DNA of 37,755 bases, taken from positions 1 to 37,755 of IMG/VR virus record IMGVR_UViG_3300037963_003190. One strand, given 5' to 3'. Origin of the DNA: a virus. The position numbers and the translations under genes are program-made. Shown here piece by piece: positions 7,783-17,080 of the stretch. Each line of letters opens with the position of its first letter. Position 1 is the stretch's first letter. Under the pieces are notes generated by a model that saw only the letters and a program-made list of their open reading frames with translations, searched no databases and was not told the DNA's origin.

Positions 7783-10377
7783 TTAACCAAAAGTAGCCTC
7801 TGATTGTATATTGTTCACTTTTGCAGCTTGTGTGATTGTATCAGTAGCATTATTAACAACCTGAATAGCTCCTATTGAACTTGCAACAGCTCTTGTTATT
7901 CTGTTTTCTAGTTCAGACATATCAACTCCGCCAGCACTGGTAAAGCCACCATTAGCAAAACCTATATTACTAAATGGTTGAGGTCTATTAGTACGCATAG
8001 CTTCCAAAGCACCTACTAAACTAGCTCCCCTTTGCGATTCAAGTACATTCTTAGGTACTACATATTCGCCCTCATGCACTATACCTGCTTGTTTAAATCC
8101 TGAGCTATCAGGAGAACCAAAACCAGAACCAGTATAACCTCCTTCTGCAAATCTTTGGCTAGCAACTATACCTGCTTGTACTGCACTCCTAGCCGTAGCA
8201 ATACCAGCTAAAGCAATATTTTGAGCAGCTCCTGCACTACCAAAAGTAAATGCGTTTAATGGGTTACCTGCTGAATTTGCTGCGATGTTTGCTATTTCTC
8301 GTGCTAAACTAATAGCTATTTGTGCTAACTCTAATCTTTTTTGCTTTTGGAAAGCTTTTCTTTCTATCGCTTCCCTTTGCTTTTCAAATTGCTCTTGAGA
8401 TATTAAACCCTGTTGTAATCTTGAATCTAAAGCAGCCAGTTCTAAAGTTTTTTCCCTCTCAACCCTTCTATTTGAAACATCAACTAAGGCATTAGCAGCC
8501 TGTTCAGCTAAATCTATTTTTTGCCTTTGTAGTTCCTGCTCAAAGTTTGCCCTCTGTTCTAATTCATTTTGCATAGCAGCAGAATCAATATCAAGCTTTC
8601 TCTCCGCTTCATTTTCTGCAATCTCTAAACGCTTTTCCGATTCTTCATTTATTAAATCTGAAAACGCTAGAATAGCATTTGTTGACTTTTGTATTTGCTC
8701 TTCTTCAAAATCAAAAGCATCATCTTCAACCTCTTCAAGCTCTTCTAATGCAAACTTTACATTATCAACCGCATCTGCTTTTTTATCTAATGCTTTAGCT
8801 TCTATTTCTGCTTGTAATGATGATGCTTTAGACGCTTCTGCTGCATTTTTTAGAGCGTCTTGTTGAGCTGTTAAATCTTTAAAAAACTTTGCTTGTATGT
8901 TAGCTATTACTGTTAAATTTTCTGCTAAATCATCATTATCATCTTTTTGAGCTTGTTTAATTTGCTCTTTTAATTTTAAAATGTTTTTAGCAGTATCTAT
9001 TCTTTTTTGTTTAACAGCTTCAGCATTACTTACATTGTTTTTTAAAAACTCATCATTTGCATCTAAAAGTTTTAATAAATCCTCTTGACTTTCGCTTATA
9101 CTTCCAAAACTTAAACCTATTGAATTTTCACCAACAGCCCTCAATCTATTAATTTGATTATTTACATCTGTAAAAGCATTTAATAATTCAGCTGCAAGAA
9201 GCTTTACTTTTGTTAATCCATCTTCACTACCTTCTCCAATGGTTAATATCATACCCTCATAAGCACTGCTTAATTTTTTAGTAGCTCCCACTGAAGTATT
9301 ACCAATAATATCAGCCATTTCACTAGCTGCACCGGAAGCATCATTAAAAGCATGAGTTAAATCAATACTTTTTTGCTCATTGTCTGCTAATGTTATAGCT
9401 AATGCAGCTCCCCTTTTACCAAATAAATCTAAAGCGGTAGTAGTTTTATCTGAGCTGTTTCTTATTTGACTTAATCCCTGTTCTAATGTTATTCCTCTTT
9501 TGCCTATTTCTAAAAATATGTTTCTTAATGCAGTACCAGCAGTACTAGCATCAAAACCAGCATCTGTCAAAGTACCTAGTAAAGCTGTTGTTTTCTCAAC
9601 GCTTATACCTGCTGTTTTAGCAACCGGAGCCACCGTAGCCATTGCAGTTTGAAACTTATTTATATCTAATGAAGTACTGCTAAATGACTTAGCCATCACA
9701 TCAACTATTCTCTGAGTTTCAGTAGCATCTAAGGCAAACCCTCTAAGAGTAGAAGCAGAAACAACAGCGGACTGAGCAAGGTCTGAACCAGAAGCGGTAG
9801 CAAGTTGTAATATGGCATCAGATGCTGCTAATATTTCAGGAGTAGTAAAACCTAATTTAGCAAGTTCCTCTTGTAGCTTACCTACTTCAGTTGAAGTAAA
9901 TAATGATGCCCTACCTAGTTCCTTTGCAGAGGTTGTTAATAGATTAAATTCAGCTTCAGTAGCACCCGTAACAGCTTTCACTTTTGCCATCTGCTGCTCA
10001 AACTCTTCTAATGTTTTAATAGCGTCTTTAAAAACTTGAAAAACTTGCTGAACAGCAAACAAACCAGCAAACCCGGCAACAATACTACTACCCATCTTTT
10101 TAAATGAGTTGCTTAATCTAGTAGTAAAACCATCAATACCTAGCATCTCTTGCCTAGTGACTAGCAATTGCCGTCTATGTGCTTTTAAACCGGTATTAAC
10201 CTTTGCTATCTCTCTTCCATATTTATTAAGTGATATTGTACCGTTTTTTTGAGCTTTGTTTAATTGTGTCCTTCTTAATGTTAATTTTTTAACCTCAGTT
10301 TCTAAAGCTGCTAATTTCTTTTTTTGTGCATCAGTACCTTGTAAATCAACTTTTATCGCTATTACCTTCTCTGCCAT
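7783..10377 (-). CDS. Tail tape measure protein (TP901-type)
   Basis: 864 aa. It sets tail length and is ejected with the DNA. Residues 1-75 are a basic coiled coil. About residues 105-330 match the TP901-type tape-measure core: EEFEQQMAKVKAVTGATEAEF, LFTSTEVGKLQEELAKLGF, LDINKFQTAMATVAPVAKTAG, DAGFDASTAGTALRNI. A long E/K/Q/A-rich coiled coil follows (about 470-690), then an Ala-rich hydrophobic stretch (LAGIATARSAVQAGIVAS) and the frequent tape-measure end motif HEGEYVVPKNVLES. The size predicts a tail of roughly 130 nm by the usual 0.15 nm per residue. It follows the tail-tip genes, an inverted order compared with lambda. Confidence 0.92.
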   Translation of the reverse strand: MAEKVIAIKVDLQGTDAQKKKLAALETEVKKLTLRRTQLNKAQKNGTISLNKYGREIAKVNTGLKAHRRQLLVTRQEMLGIDGFTTRLSNSFKKMGSSIVAGFAGLFAVQQVFQVFKDAIKTLEEFEQQMAKVKAVTGATEAEFNLLTTSAKELGRASLFTSTEVGKLQEELAKLGFTTPEILAASDAILQLATASGSDLAQSAVVSASTLRGFALDATETQRIVDVMAKSFSSTSLDINKFQTAMATVAPVAKTAGISVEKTTALLGTLTDAGFDASTAGTALRNIFLEIGKRGITLEQGLSQIRNSSDKTTTALDLFGKRGAALAITLADNEQKSIDLTHAFNDASGAASEMADIIGNTSVGATKKLSSAYEGMILTIGEGSEDGLTKVKLLAAELLNAFTDVNNQINRLRAVGENSIGLSFGSISESQEDLLKLLDANDEFLKNNVSNAEAVKQKRIDTAKNILKLKEQIKQAQKDDNDDLAENLTVIANIQAKFFKDLTAQQDALKNAAEASKASSLQAEIEAKALDKKADAVDNVKFALEELEEVEDDAFDFEEEQIQKSTNAILAFSDLINEESEKRLEIAENEAERKLDIDSAAMQNELEQRANFEQELQRQKIDLAEQAANALVDVSNRRVEREKTLELAALDSRLQQGLISQEQFEKQREAIERKAFQKQKRLELAQIAISLAREIANIAANSAGNPLNAFTFGSAGAAQNIALAGIATARSAVQAGIVASQRFAEGGYTGSGFGSPDSSGFKQAGIVHEGEYVVPKNVLESQRGASLVGALEAMRTNRPQPFSNIGFANGGFTSAGGVDMSELENRITRAVASSIGAIQVVNNATDTITQAAKVNNIQSEATFG

Positions 10378-10380
10378 CTC

Positions 10381-12642
10381 TTATCTATAAACTGGTTCTA
10401 TTAATCCTGTTATTGGGTTCTCAATATAAACCTCTATTAGTTGTGAGCCATCTTGTACATAAATAGGTTTTAAAACAGGAACTGTATTACCATTATCAGT
10501 ATCACTGCTATTATTACCCTGTTGGCTACCATCTATGCTTACACTGCCTAAATTCTCAAACTTAAATAATATAACTTTTGTTAACTCATTTTGTACAGGC
10601 TTATAATCAACTACACTCTCAATAAAATAATACCCTTTAACATTAGCTTCATTATCTAAATAAATCAACTTTCTAAAATCTAAGTTTTCAATATCTGTAC
10701 TGCTCAGATTAAAATACGCTATTAATCTACCGCCCTCTTCAATGTTTTTTATCATCTTAGAGTAATAGGTAGAAAACAACCCATCTGAACCTGTAAAACT
10801 TAAATTTTGAGGGCTTGTAATGTTATTATAACTTTCAAAAATACCATAAGGAATGACCTCAGTAGTAGTGCCAAACTTACTTATTTTGTTATTCTCACCT
10901 GTTACATTTAACTGGTTACCATTTTGGAAAAAATATATTTTACTGTTATAGTTAGTTGTTCTAGTTTCTGGAGCTGTATCTTCATACTCATTCCATATTT
11001 TTAATGTAACAGGATAATCATTAGCATTTGCATTTACAGGTGCAGCATTGCCGTCAGTTATTGCATAAGCAGCACTGAACTCATCTAGTTCTATTTTTTG
11101 AGTGCCTTCTGTAAATCTATCTGATAAAACACTATTATAACTACCATAAATACGCTTATTATCATCCTGCCATCCCTTTAACCACTCATCACGATTTAAA
11201 GCTTTATACCTAAAATTTAAAGTTCTTTTGTAGGAGCTTACATAGTCAACTTCATAGCTGTTAACATCTATTTTATCAGTCCAATCAATTGCATCAGATT
11301 GTGCTTTGAAAAAACTATCTCTAGTATTAAAATAAACTGTTTTACTTTTTACATCAGTCCAATAATAGATATTAAACATTCTTGTAAAATCATTTAAAAC
11401 ATCTATGAATTTAATACTATCAGGAAGTAAGTTATTTAGCAAAAAGTTATCATTTTCCTCAATTGCATTCTTTTTAGATAATTTTAAAAATGTTTGATAT
11501 GCCGTAAGCCCTTGTACTTCAACATCAAAAAATGACTCTGGTGTTTTTGTTTCAATATAGATTGAAATTTTATCATTTGCCCTAGCAGCAATAGTAGTGG
11601 AACGTGATACAGGATAAAAAATTGTACCTGAATACGCATCACCTACTTGCTGTTCAATTATTGTACCCGTACCTATTGATGTTAATGTTTGTCCGTTATT
11701 TACGATATATAAATAAACATTTTGACCACCATTAAAAGGGCTGTTAGTTCTTACTCTTATCTCATAAAATAAATCATAAGTACCATCAGATGGTACAGTG
11801 TATTCAAAAGTAGATGTATCATAATTATTACCAGGGTCTTTTAATGGGCTTGCCGAATCAGTATCAAAAGGCAATCTTTTTACATCACCTGGGCTTAATG
11901 TAAAGTTACTTCCTGATTTAACCCATATTGAAGTATTTTCTATTGTTGTTTCATCCTGTTTAAACTTTAAATCAAAATCACAAACCAATTTTTTGAGATG
12001 TGCATTGTCAGTAAAAAATGAAGTATTTACATTATACCCTAAAGAAGCAAAGCATTTATTTAAAATACTTTCTAAATAAAAAACAGGTCTATAATCAGAT
12101 ACTATTGTATCATTAGTTGATAAGTTGCCACCTCGATTAATATAAGGGTAAGCATGGCTATAAGTAGTACTATCAGCAGCATTAGCAGCGTCTATGCCTG
12201 CTTCATTATATGTTTGAGTGTTGTTATCCCAAGTAATACTCTTTAAAGTTAGCTCAGATGCTTCTTTAACCCAGTCAATATTATTACCATAAAAAACCAG
12301 TTCAAAACTTTCAACTTCTAATCCATTATAAACCTTACTAACCTGTAAGAAGCCCTTTTCAATAGGTGAATTGTTAACCAATATTATACATGGCTTTCTA
12401 TTTAATGCTCTTCTGTAATCTTTTCTGCTATTTATATTATCTACATTTGATAATAAATCTGCATTGGTTTTTGTGTTTGGAACTTTAAAACTTTTGGTGA
12501 ATGTCCCAGTACGCTGTTTTAAATTATCAAGATTAACAATACCTTTATTAATTGCTAAAGGGAAATCATTAAAATTAGTTAATTCTAAATCACCTTGAAC
12601 ATTATTAGCAGTATCTATTATTCTTATAATTACTTCATTCAT
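10381..12642 (-). CDS. Large tail-tip / baseplate hub protein
   Basis: 753 aa. The N-terminal third carries LKQRTGTFTKSFKVPNTKTN and YRRALNRKPCIILVNN, a pattern repeated in the large tail proteins next to the tape measure gene of Bacteroidota siphophages. A central Gly/Ser/Thr-rich beta region (about 240-350, including DGTYDLFYEIRVRT) looks like a carbohydrate-binding jelly-roll insertion. The C-terminal third has an aromatic-rich portion with EVDYVSSYKRTLNFRYKALNRDEWL. It is probably the hub or tail-associated protein at the tip. It overlaps the upstream gene by 4 bases and is followed 3 bases later by the tape measure gene. Confidence 0.6.
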   Translation of the reverse strand: MNEVIIRIIDTANNVQGDLELTNFNDFPLAINKGIVNLDNLKQRTGTFTKSFKVPNTKTNADLLSNVDNINSRKDYRRALNRKPCIILVNNSPIEKGFLQVSKVYNGLEVESFELVFYGNNIDWVKEASELTLKSITWDNNTQTYNEAGIDAANAADSTTYSHAYPYINRGGNLSTNDTIVSDYRPVFYLESILNKCFASLGYNVNTSFFTDNAHLKKLVCDFDLKFKQDETTIENTSIWVKSGSNFTLSPGDVKRLPFDTDSASPLKDPGNNYDTSTFEYTVPSDGTYDLFYEIRVRTNSPFNGGQNVYLYIVNNGQTLTSIGTGTIIEQQVGDAYSGTIFYPVSRSTTIAARANDKISIYIETKTPESFFDVEVQGLTAYQTFLKLSKKNAIEENDNFLLNNLLPDSIKFIDVLNDFTRMFNIYYWTDVKSKTVYFNTRDSFFKAQSDAIDWTDKIDVNSYEVDYVSSYKRTLNFRYKALNRDEWLKGWQDDNKRIYGSYNSVLSDRFTEGTQKIELDEFSAAYAITDGNAAPVNANANDYPVTLKIWNEYEDTAPETRTTNYNSKIYFFQNGNQLNVTGENNKISKFGTTTEVIPYGIFESYNNITSPQNLSFTGSDGLFSTYYSKMIKNIEEGGRLIAYFNLSSTDIENLDFRKLIYLDNEANVKGYYFIESVVDYKPVQNELTKVILFKFENLGSVSIDGSQQGNNSSDTDNGNTVPVLKPIYVQDGSQLIEVYIENPITGLIEPVYR

Positions 12643-13862
12643 CCTTTAATACCTTTTGTTGAATTAGCAAAACTATAATTTAACACAAATTGTATAGGCA
12701 TATCACGCTCATCAGTTTTAAAAAAAGTACCATCTTCTATAATGATAGGAAAATAATCTCCATCAATCTCTACCCATGCCCTCTTGTTAATTAACATATC
12801 ACTTAACCAATGGTACTCATCTCTTCCTATTGATTTACTGTATGCCGTAAAAGTGCTGTTAAGCGTATTTTGCATAATACTAACACCTCTCGCATCACTT
12901 GAATATGTTATTCCTTTAGCTTTTATAAATGTACTTGCTTTATGCTCTAAACTTTCCTGCTTATTACCTTTAAAAGTATAACTATCTCTTTTTCCGTATT
13001 TGTTTTGCCAGTGTATTCTTACATCATGAGTACATGAACCAACTATATCAAACCTCTTTAGCTCGCTTACATCTCCACCATTGTTAATAATTCTAACAGT
13101 ATAATAAGCTACATTTGTTAAACTTATCCCGGCAGCTATCAAATTAGCAGTTCCTACGGGAATAGTTATGTAATAAAATGTAAAATTTCCTGCTGAATAA
13201 CCAGCATCCCAATCAGTAATATTAATGTAGTCAGTATTTAAAACAGCATCACTACTATCATAGGTTAATATCTCTACTTTAAATGCTTGTGCTGCCACTC
13301 CATCATACCACAATGCACCTAGATATTCACTTTGTGAAAGCTCTATATTTTTAGCAGCTGGAGTATCATTTAAAAACTTTTTAGTATTAGCTGTTAACTG
13401 GTAATCAGTTGCATTAAAAGAATTTTGCTGTATGGTTGCAAGAGTACAATTAAACACATTACGTATATTGTTATCATAATAAGTATAATTTGTGTTATTA
13501 GCATCATCTGGGTCATAATCAGTAACTAAAACACTAGCTGGCTGAGTAACCTCATATATTTTTATTTTATACTGATTTACTCCCGTGTCAGTAGCATCAT
13601 AAGTGCTTAAATCTGTTGTATAAAGTTTAAAATCTAAATAATTTTGTACTACTTCATTTAATACAACCGTAAACTCATTGCTAGTGCCTTTATCAATTTG
13701 CACATTTAATGCTGCTATCCTGGTACCATCAATTAAAACCTCAACTATACATGATACTAAATCAGATGCATTACTGCTAAACCTATAAATAATTTTATCT
13801 TTTTCACCGTATGCAGCTTTAGGAGTACCTAAAGCCGGGCTTGTTATTATTGTTATTGCCAT
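12639..13862 (-). CDS. Tail-tip protein (distal-tail-like)
   Basis: 407 aa, mostly beta. The C-terminal half contains DVRIHWQNKYGKRDSYTFKG and IGRDEYHWLSDMLINKRAWVE, then DGDYFPIIIEDGTF. This 'IHWxNxxGxxDxYTF' pattern is shared by tail proteins encoded upstream of the hub protein in Bacteroidota phages. A distal-tail (Dit-like) or upper-baseplate role fits. Its start overlaps the end of the gp10-like gene by one base and its end overlaps the hub gene by four bases, so translation of the three is tightly coupled. Function is inferred from position and pattern. Confidence 0.55.
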   Translation of the reverse strand: MAITIITSPALGTPKAAYGEKDKIIYRFSSNASDLVSCIVEVLIDGTRIAALNVQIDKGTSNEFTVVLNEVVQNYLDFKLYTTDLSTYDATDTGVNQYKIKIYEVTQPASVLVTDYDPDDANNTNYTYYDNNIRNVFNCTLATIQQNSFNATDYQLTANTKKFLNDTPAAKNIELSQSEYLGALWYDGVAAQAFKVEILTYDSSDAVLNTDYINITDWDAGYSAGNFTFYYITIPVGTANLIAAGISLTNVAYYTVRIINNGGDVSELKRFDIVGSCTHDVRIHWQNKYGKRDSYTFKGNKQESLEHKASTFIKAKGITYSSDARGVSIMQNTLNSTFTAYSKSIGRDEYHWLSDMLINKRAWVEIDGDYFPIIIEDGTFFKTDERDMPIQFVLNYSFANSTKGIKG

Positions 13863-14350
13863 TAGTTTACTTTGTTAAAATCTTTTACCATTATAGCTAT
13901 CGCATCATCATAGCCCTCAAATACTTGCTGCTCTAATTCATTATAAACTTCATCTAATTCATTATTAATCACAAAGTCTATAAATCCTTTTCTCCTGCCG
14001 TTATTGCTAAACTTAAAACTTCCCTTTGTAGGTATTCCTTCCTTATGAATAGTTTGTTGAATAGCAAAAGCCAAACTTTTAACCTCTTTATCACCGTTAA
14101 CAATTGCTTTGCGTTCTATCCAATCAACAAGTACATTAATAGGTACTTTTTTACCCCCTGTTTTTCTGCCTTCATTAACATAGATGCCATATTGATCCAT
14201 CAGAATTTCAATCACTATGCTGTTAGGCACTTCAATAACTCTTTGCTCAAAGCTGTTAACCAAATTACCAGTAGCTTCATGCCCTTGCTCGATTAACTCC
14301 TTTTGTAAAGAAGCTATTATTAATTTACCTACTTTGTTAAAATCAACCAT
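13862..14350 (-). CDS. Neck / tail-completion protein (HK97 gp10-like)
   Basis: 162 aa. The layout matches HK97 gp10-type minor tail proteins: an N-terminal helix (LIIASLQKELIEQGHEATGNL), the strand-turn NSIVIEILMDQYGIYVNEGRK, and a helical region ending in KDFNKVN. The 'YGIYVNEGRKTGGKK' turn is the most typical element. It should act at the head-tail interface together with the next gene upstream. It shares its first base with the stop of the 14350-14832 gene. Confidence 0.65.
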   Translation of the reverse strand: MVDFNKVGKLIIASLQKELIEQGHEATGNLVNSFEQRVIEVPNSIVIEILMDQYGIYVNEGRKTGGKKVPINVLVDWIERKAIVNGDKEVKSLAFAIQQTIHKEGIPTKGSFKFSNNGRRKGFIDFVINNELDEVYNELEQQVFEGYDDAIAIMVKDFNKVN

Positions 14351-14832
14351 TAGTAACTAAATGAACCTAAAGTACAATTACTATCTAATTCAACTGTTAT
14401 TGTATAAGTGCTTTGTACTAGCTTATCATTGTGCACATCATGAGCTAAGAAACCAGATAAAGCAGTATTATTTACAATACTAAACCCATTAGAGCCATCT
14501 ATATTTCTTCTCATAACCTCAGCTATGTACTGGTCTAAAATATTATCTATTTCGCCTTGTTTTTGTTGTAAGCTCTTAGTACCCCTTTCAGCACTATTAT
14601 AATCTCCATAACAAAAGATGTTTAAAGTAAACTGCTTACCTCTAGGTAAAAAACTATTATTATTTGCACCCCTTACAAAGTTTGGAGTAGAGTTAATTAA
14701 TATCATTGGATAAGCTTTATTTTGTAAAGAGCCATTAACCCTACTAACCCTATCATATACAAAATAATTAACGGAAGCAAAAGCATCTGCAACCGTTTTA
14801 AACTCATCTATTATATCTTTATATACTGCCAT
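14350..14832 (-). CDS. Tail terminator / completion-like protein
   Basis: 160 aa. YKDIIDEFKTVADAFASVNYF, then KAYPMILINSTPN and TLNIFCYGDYNSAERGTKSLQQKQ, then a C-terminal strand VQSTYTITVELDSN. Small alpha/beta proteins of this plan next to gp10-like genes are usually tail-terminator (gpU-like) proteins that cap the tail tube. No motif gives certainty; position between a decoration-like gene and the gp10-like gene supports it. Confidence 0.55.
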   Translation of the reverse strand: MAVYKDIIDEFKTVADAFASVNYFVYDRVSRVNGSLQNKAYPMILINSTPNFVRGANNNSFLPRGKQFTLNIFCYGDYNSAERGTKSLQQKQGEIDNILDQYIAEVMRRNIDGSNGFSIVNNTALSGFLAHDVHNDKLVQSTYTITVELDSNCTLGSFSY

Positions 14833-14834
14833 AA

Positions 14835-15500
14835 TTAAAACATTGCAAAGAAATCACCTCCACTAGTATCTACTGAACCTCCTAAGCCTTTTATTTCTGT
14901 TCTATCAAGTGTTAAGTTACCGCTTGCACTAGTTGCCCTTACATTAATAGTACCAGCACTATGCCCGGCATTAGCACTAATGGCTCCTGTTGCCACCTGC
15001 CTATTTACGTTATGAGTGGTAAAAGTCCTATTAGTTCCTGTTGGTATCTGTTGAGTAAGGATAACATTTACACAACATGAAGTAGTCATAATTAATGAAT
15101 CATCTTCTACTGTTATATCTCCACTGTGAGGTGATGGCTGTCCTCCTGTCCTTTGTGATGCACCTACTCCACCTGAATTTGTAAAACTTCTAATATGTAC
15201 ACTTACACCATTCCAAACACTAGCACTAAAACTAAGCGTTAACGTATTGCTTCCAGTAGGAGGGTTTTCTAAGTAATAAAAAGCCATTTTTTGACCTAAA
15301 CCACCTCGATTAATTTGATACAGTTGCGTCATGGCTTGACCTCCATAAGTAGCTCCTGTGAAATTTCTATTATTAGTCATTGAAAGCTGTACTACTATTA
15401 AACCATCACTACCCGTATTCTGGGTATGAGTATAGTTTTTAGAACTAGCTCCTGGAGTAGCACTTGAGTTAGTTGTATTTCCTTTAGTAGGAGTTGCCAT
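14835..15500 (-). CDS. Beta-rich virion protein (tail fibre/decoration-like)
   Basis: 221 aa, rich in Thr, Ser, Gly and Asn and almost wholly beta by pattern. DGLIVVQLSMTNNRNFTGATYGG, MTQLYQINRGG and SFSASVWNGVSVHIRSF recall the all-beta, Ig- or lectin-like domains of secreted and phage surface proteins. Charged residues are scarce and the ends are flexible, as in displayed virion proteins. It is transcribed with the fibre-like genes upstream (15501-16905). Its exact place on the particle cannot be read from the sequence. Confidence 0.5.
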   Translation of the reverse strand: MATPTKGNTTNSSATPGASSKNYTHTQNTGSDGLIVVQLSMTNNRNFTGATYGGQAMTQLYQINRGGLGQKMAFYYLENPPTGSNTLTLSFSASVWNGVSVHIRSFTNSGGVGASQRTGGQPSPHSGDITVEDDSLIMTTSCCVNVILTQQIPTGTNRTFTTHNVNRQVATGAISANAGHSAGTINVRATSASGNLTLDRTEIKGLGGSVDTSGGDFFAMF

Positions 15501-15782
15501 TTATAACTGATTTATATTAGTAATTTCTGTTAAACTTAAACCCTCAATGCTATCTGTTTGAGTAGCTGCTTCGTTTACATATTCAGTAGTTGCAAAAAAT
15601 GTACTGATTGAAACTAAACCTAAACTTAATTTAGTCCTGTTTTCTCCTATGAACTTACCTAATGTACTATCATAATCCTCATTTATCTGATTGATAATAG
15701 CTTCATCCTGAGTATAACCTACATCAGTGTATTTAAGATTATCTGTACCCTCTAATTCTATTTTTGAAATAATTGTTATCAT
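15501..15782 (-). CDS. Small protein in fibre gene cluster (93 aa)
   Basis: 93 aa. Begins MITIISKIELEGTDNLKYTDVGY and ends with SLTEITNINQL. Mildly acidic. It follows the 15785-16666 gene by two bases and precedes the 14835 gene directly, so it is part of the same operon. I do not recognise the family; a structural accessory role is only inferred from position. Confidence 0.55.
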   Translation of the reverse strand: MITIISKIELEGTDNLKYTDVGYTQDEAIINQINEDYDSTLGKFIGENRTKLSLGLVSISTFFATTEYVNEAATQTDSIEGLSLTEITNINQL

Positions 15783-15784
15783 AA

Positions 15785-16666
15785 TTAAGCTTCTTCTTTA
15801 ACTGCTATAACATCCCACTTACTATCTGTATCGTTATACACACAACCCACATAAATAATCTTACTTGATGTAGTTGTGCTTGGTAATGTTACTCCTATTA
15901 CTCTAAAAATAGCATTCCATGTTAGAGGTGCAGCACTACCATTATCCTTAATTCTTATAATCAATTTTTGCCCTTGTACTGGTGTACCAGTAGGAGCAGC
16001 TATTGTACAGCTACCATTTTGAGCCGTTAATATTTCTATATCTGTACTATCAGCATCTACTGTTAATGTGGCTGTTGATGCCGTTGAGCTTACAATAGGA
16101 TTAACAACCGCTTTTCTCTTAATGCTCTTTTTGTTTCCACTATCGGCACTATCTTCAATAATAAACTCATCATCACTAGCAACTGTTGTTTTCTCTGTTA
16201 TTGCTGTTATCTCATTAGCAGCGTTAACATGAACAGCATTTGCATCACTTGTAGCCGGTAAATCTCCAATAGTTATTTTTTTCTTATTGTTGCTATCAGC
16301 AGCATCTTCAATAATCAATAAGTCACTACTTGTAGGAGTAGCCTTAGCAGATATGCCATTTATCTCACCTCCTACATTAACATGAACAGCATTTGCATCA
16401 GTACCTCCACCAGAAGATGAAACATCAATATAGCCTCTTACAGTAGCATATAAAGCATCTATATCAGCTTCACTAGGGCTTGTAACCTCTGAAAAAGGTA
16501 TGCTAATATAAACCTGCCCTCTTTGGTTACCATCATCATCTGAATCATCATAGATATTAATATTAGTACCTCTTTTTAAAAGCTTTACATTTCCATGTTT
16601 GATATAGGTTACTGCACCTCCGTAATTAATCTCTATACCGCTTGTTAAGTTAGTTATTGTTGCCAT
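15785..16666 (-). CDS. Fibre-like virion protein with internal repeats
   Basis: 293 aa. The first ~80 residues (MATITNLTSGIEI...EVTSPSEADIDALYATVRGYID) are homologous to the whole of the next protein upstream (16666-16905), so the two genes arose by duplication. Residues ~92-190 hold two copies of a ~48-residue unit beginning DANAVHVN and containing LLIIEDAADSNNKK / EFIIEDSADSGNKK. The C-terminal ~90 residues (TLTVDADSTDIEILTAQNGS onward) form a beta domain like those ending short tail fibres. The likely role is a fibre or tail-surface protein with an N-terminal attachment domain. Start ATG overlaps the stop of the upstream gene (TAATG). Confidence 0.6.
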   Translation of the reverse strand: MATITNLTSGIEINYGGAVTYIKHGNVKLLKRGTNINIYDDSDDDGNQRGQVYISIPFSEVTSPSEADIDALYATVRGYIDVSSSGGGTDANAVHVNVGGEINGISAKATPTSSDLLIIEDAADSNNKKKITIGDLPATSDANAVHVNAANEITAITEKTTVASDDEFIIEDSADSGNKKSIKRKAVVNPIVSSTASTATLTVDADSTDIEILTAQNGSCTIAAPTGTPVQGQKLIIRIKDNGSAAPLTWNAIFRVIGVTLPSTTTSSKIIYVGCVYNDTDSKWDVIAVKEEA

Positions 16667-16905
16667 TAGTCTATATATCCTCTTATAGTTGTGTATAAAT
16701 TATTTAAATCTGCTGTACTAGGGCTTGTAACCTCTGCATGGGTTAGCCTTATAGCATCTGCTCCTTTTCTGTTTTCTGAGTTATCGTAAATAGAAAGTGT
16801 TAAAGTACTCTTTATGAGTTTAACATTTGCATACTTGATAAAATAAGTATCTCCATGAGGATCAACTATCTCAATTCCATCTGTTTTATTCGTAATTGTA
16901 GCCAT
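16666..16905 (-). CDS. Stand-alone attachment-domain paralogue (79 aa)
   Basis: 79 aa. It aligns end to end with the N-terminal domain of the 293-aa neighbour (shared MATITN, GIEI, NVKL, EVTSPS.AD, LY.T.RGYID) and stops exactly where that domain ends. It may cap the same attachment site or serve as a minor subunit. It is the first gene of the tail operon after the terminator at 16946-16976. Confidence 0.6.
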   Translation of the reverse strand: MATITNKTDGIEIVDPHGDTYFIKYANVKLIKSTLTLSIYDNSENRKGADAIRLTHAEVTSPSTADLNNLYTTIRGYID

Positions 16906-16945
16906 ATCTTTTAAATGTATAGCTCATGTGTGGATGTTACTAATA

Positions 16946-16976
16946 TAAAAAAAAACAGCCAATAATTTTTGACTGT
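16946..16976 (-). terminator. Rho-independent terminator upstream of tail operon
   Basis: Minus strand: ACAGTC, a 10-base AT loop, GGCTGT, then nine Ts. The stem has six pairs, one of them G-T. It ends the unit that contains the glycosyltransferase and coiled-coil genes, 41 bases before the first tail-fibre gene start at 16905. Confidence 0.65.
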
Positions 16977-16996
16977 CAATTTTTTTTAATAAGAAG

Positions 16997-17080
16997 CTAC
17001 TTTTTATTTATCCTTTTTTCTAATAATCTAAATATGAATTGTATCAATACAAATAAGAATAATACTAGTAATGGTGTCAA
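16997..17080 (-). CDS. Possible 27-aa membrane peptide (TTG start)
   Basis: A short frame starting with TTG at 17080, overlapping the stop of the coiled-coil gene in a TTGA junction, and ending TAG at 16999-16997. The product would be TPLLVLFLFVLIQFIFRLL followed by EKRINKK: a single hydrophobic helix with a basic C-terminal end, typical of phage membrane micro-proteins. Size and non-ATG start make it uncertain; AT-rich DNA easily encodes hydrophobic peptides by chance. Confidence 0.3.
   Translation of the reverse strand: MTPLLVLFLFVLIQFIFRLLEKRINKK

Noticed and set aside
15834-16698. DnaA-box-like sites TTATACACA (15834-15842) and its complement near 16690
   Set aside because: Both lie inside fibre coding sequence, far from the replication genes. 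About three such matches are expected by chance in AT-rich DNA of this length.
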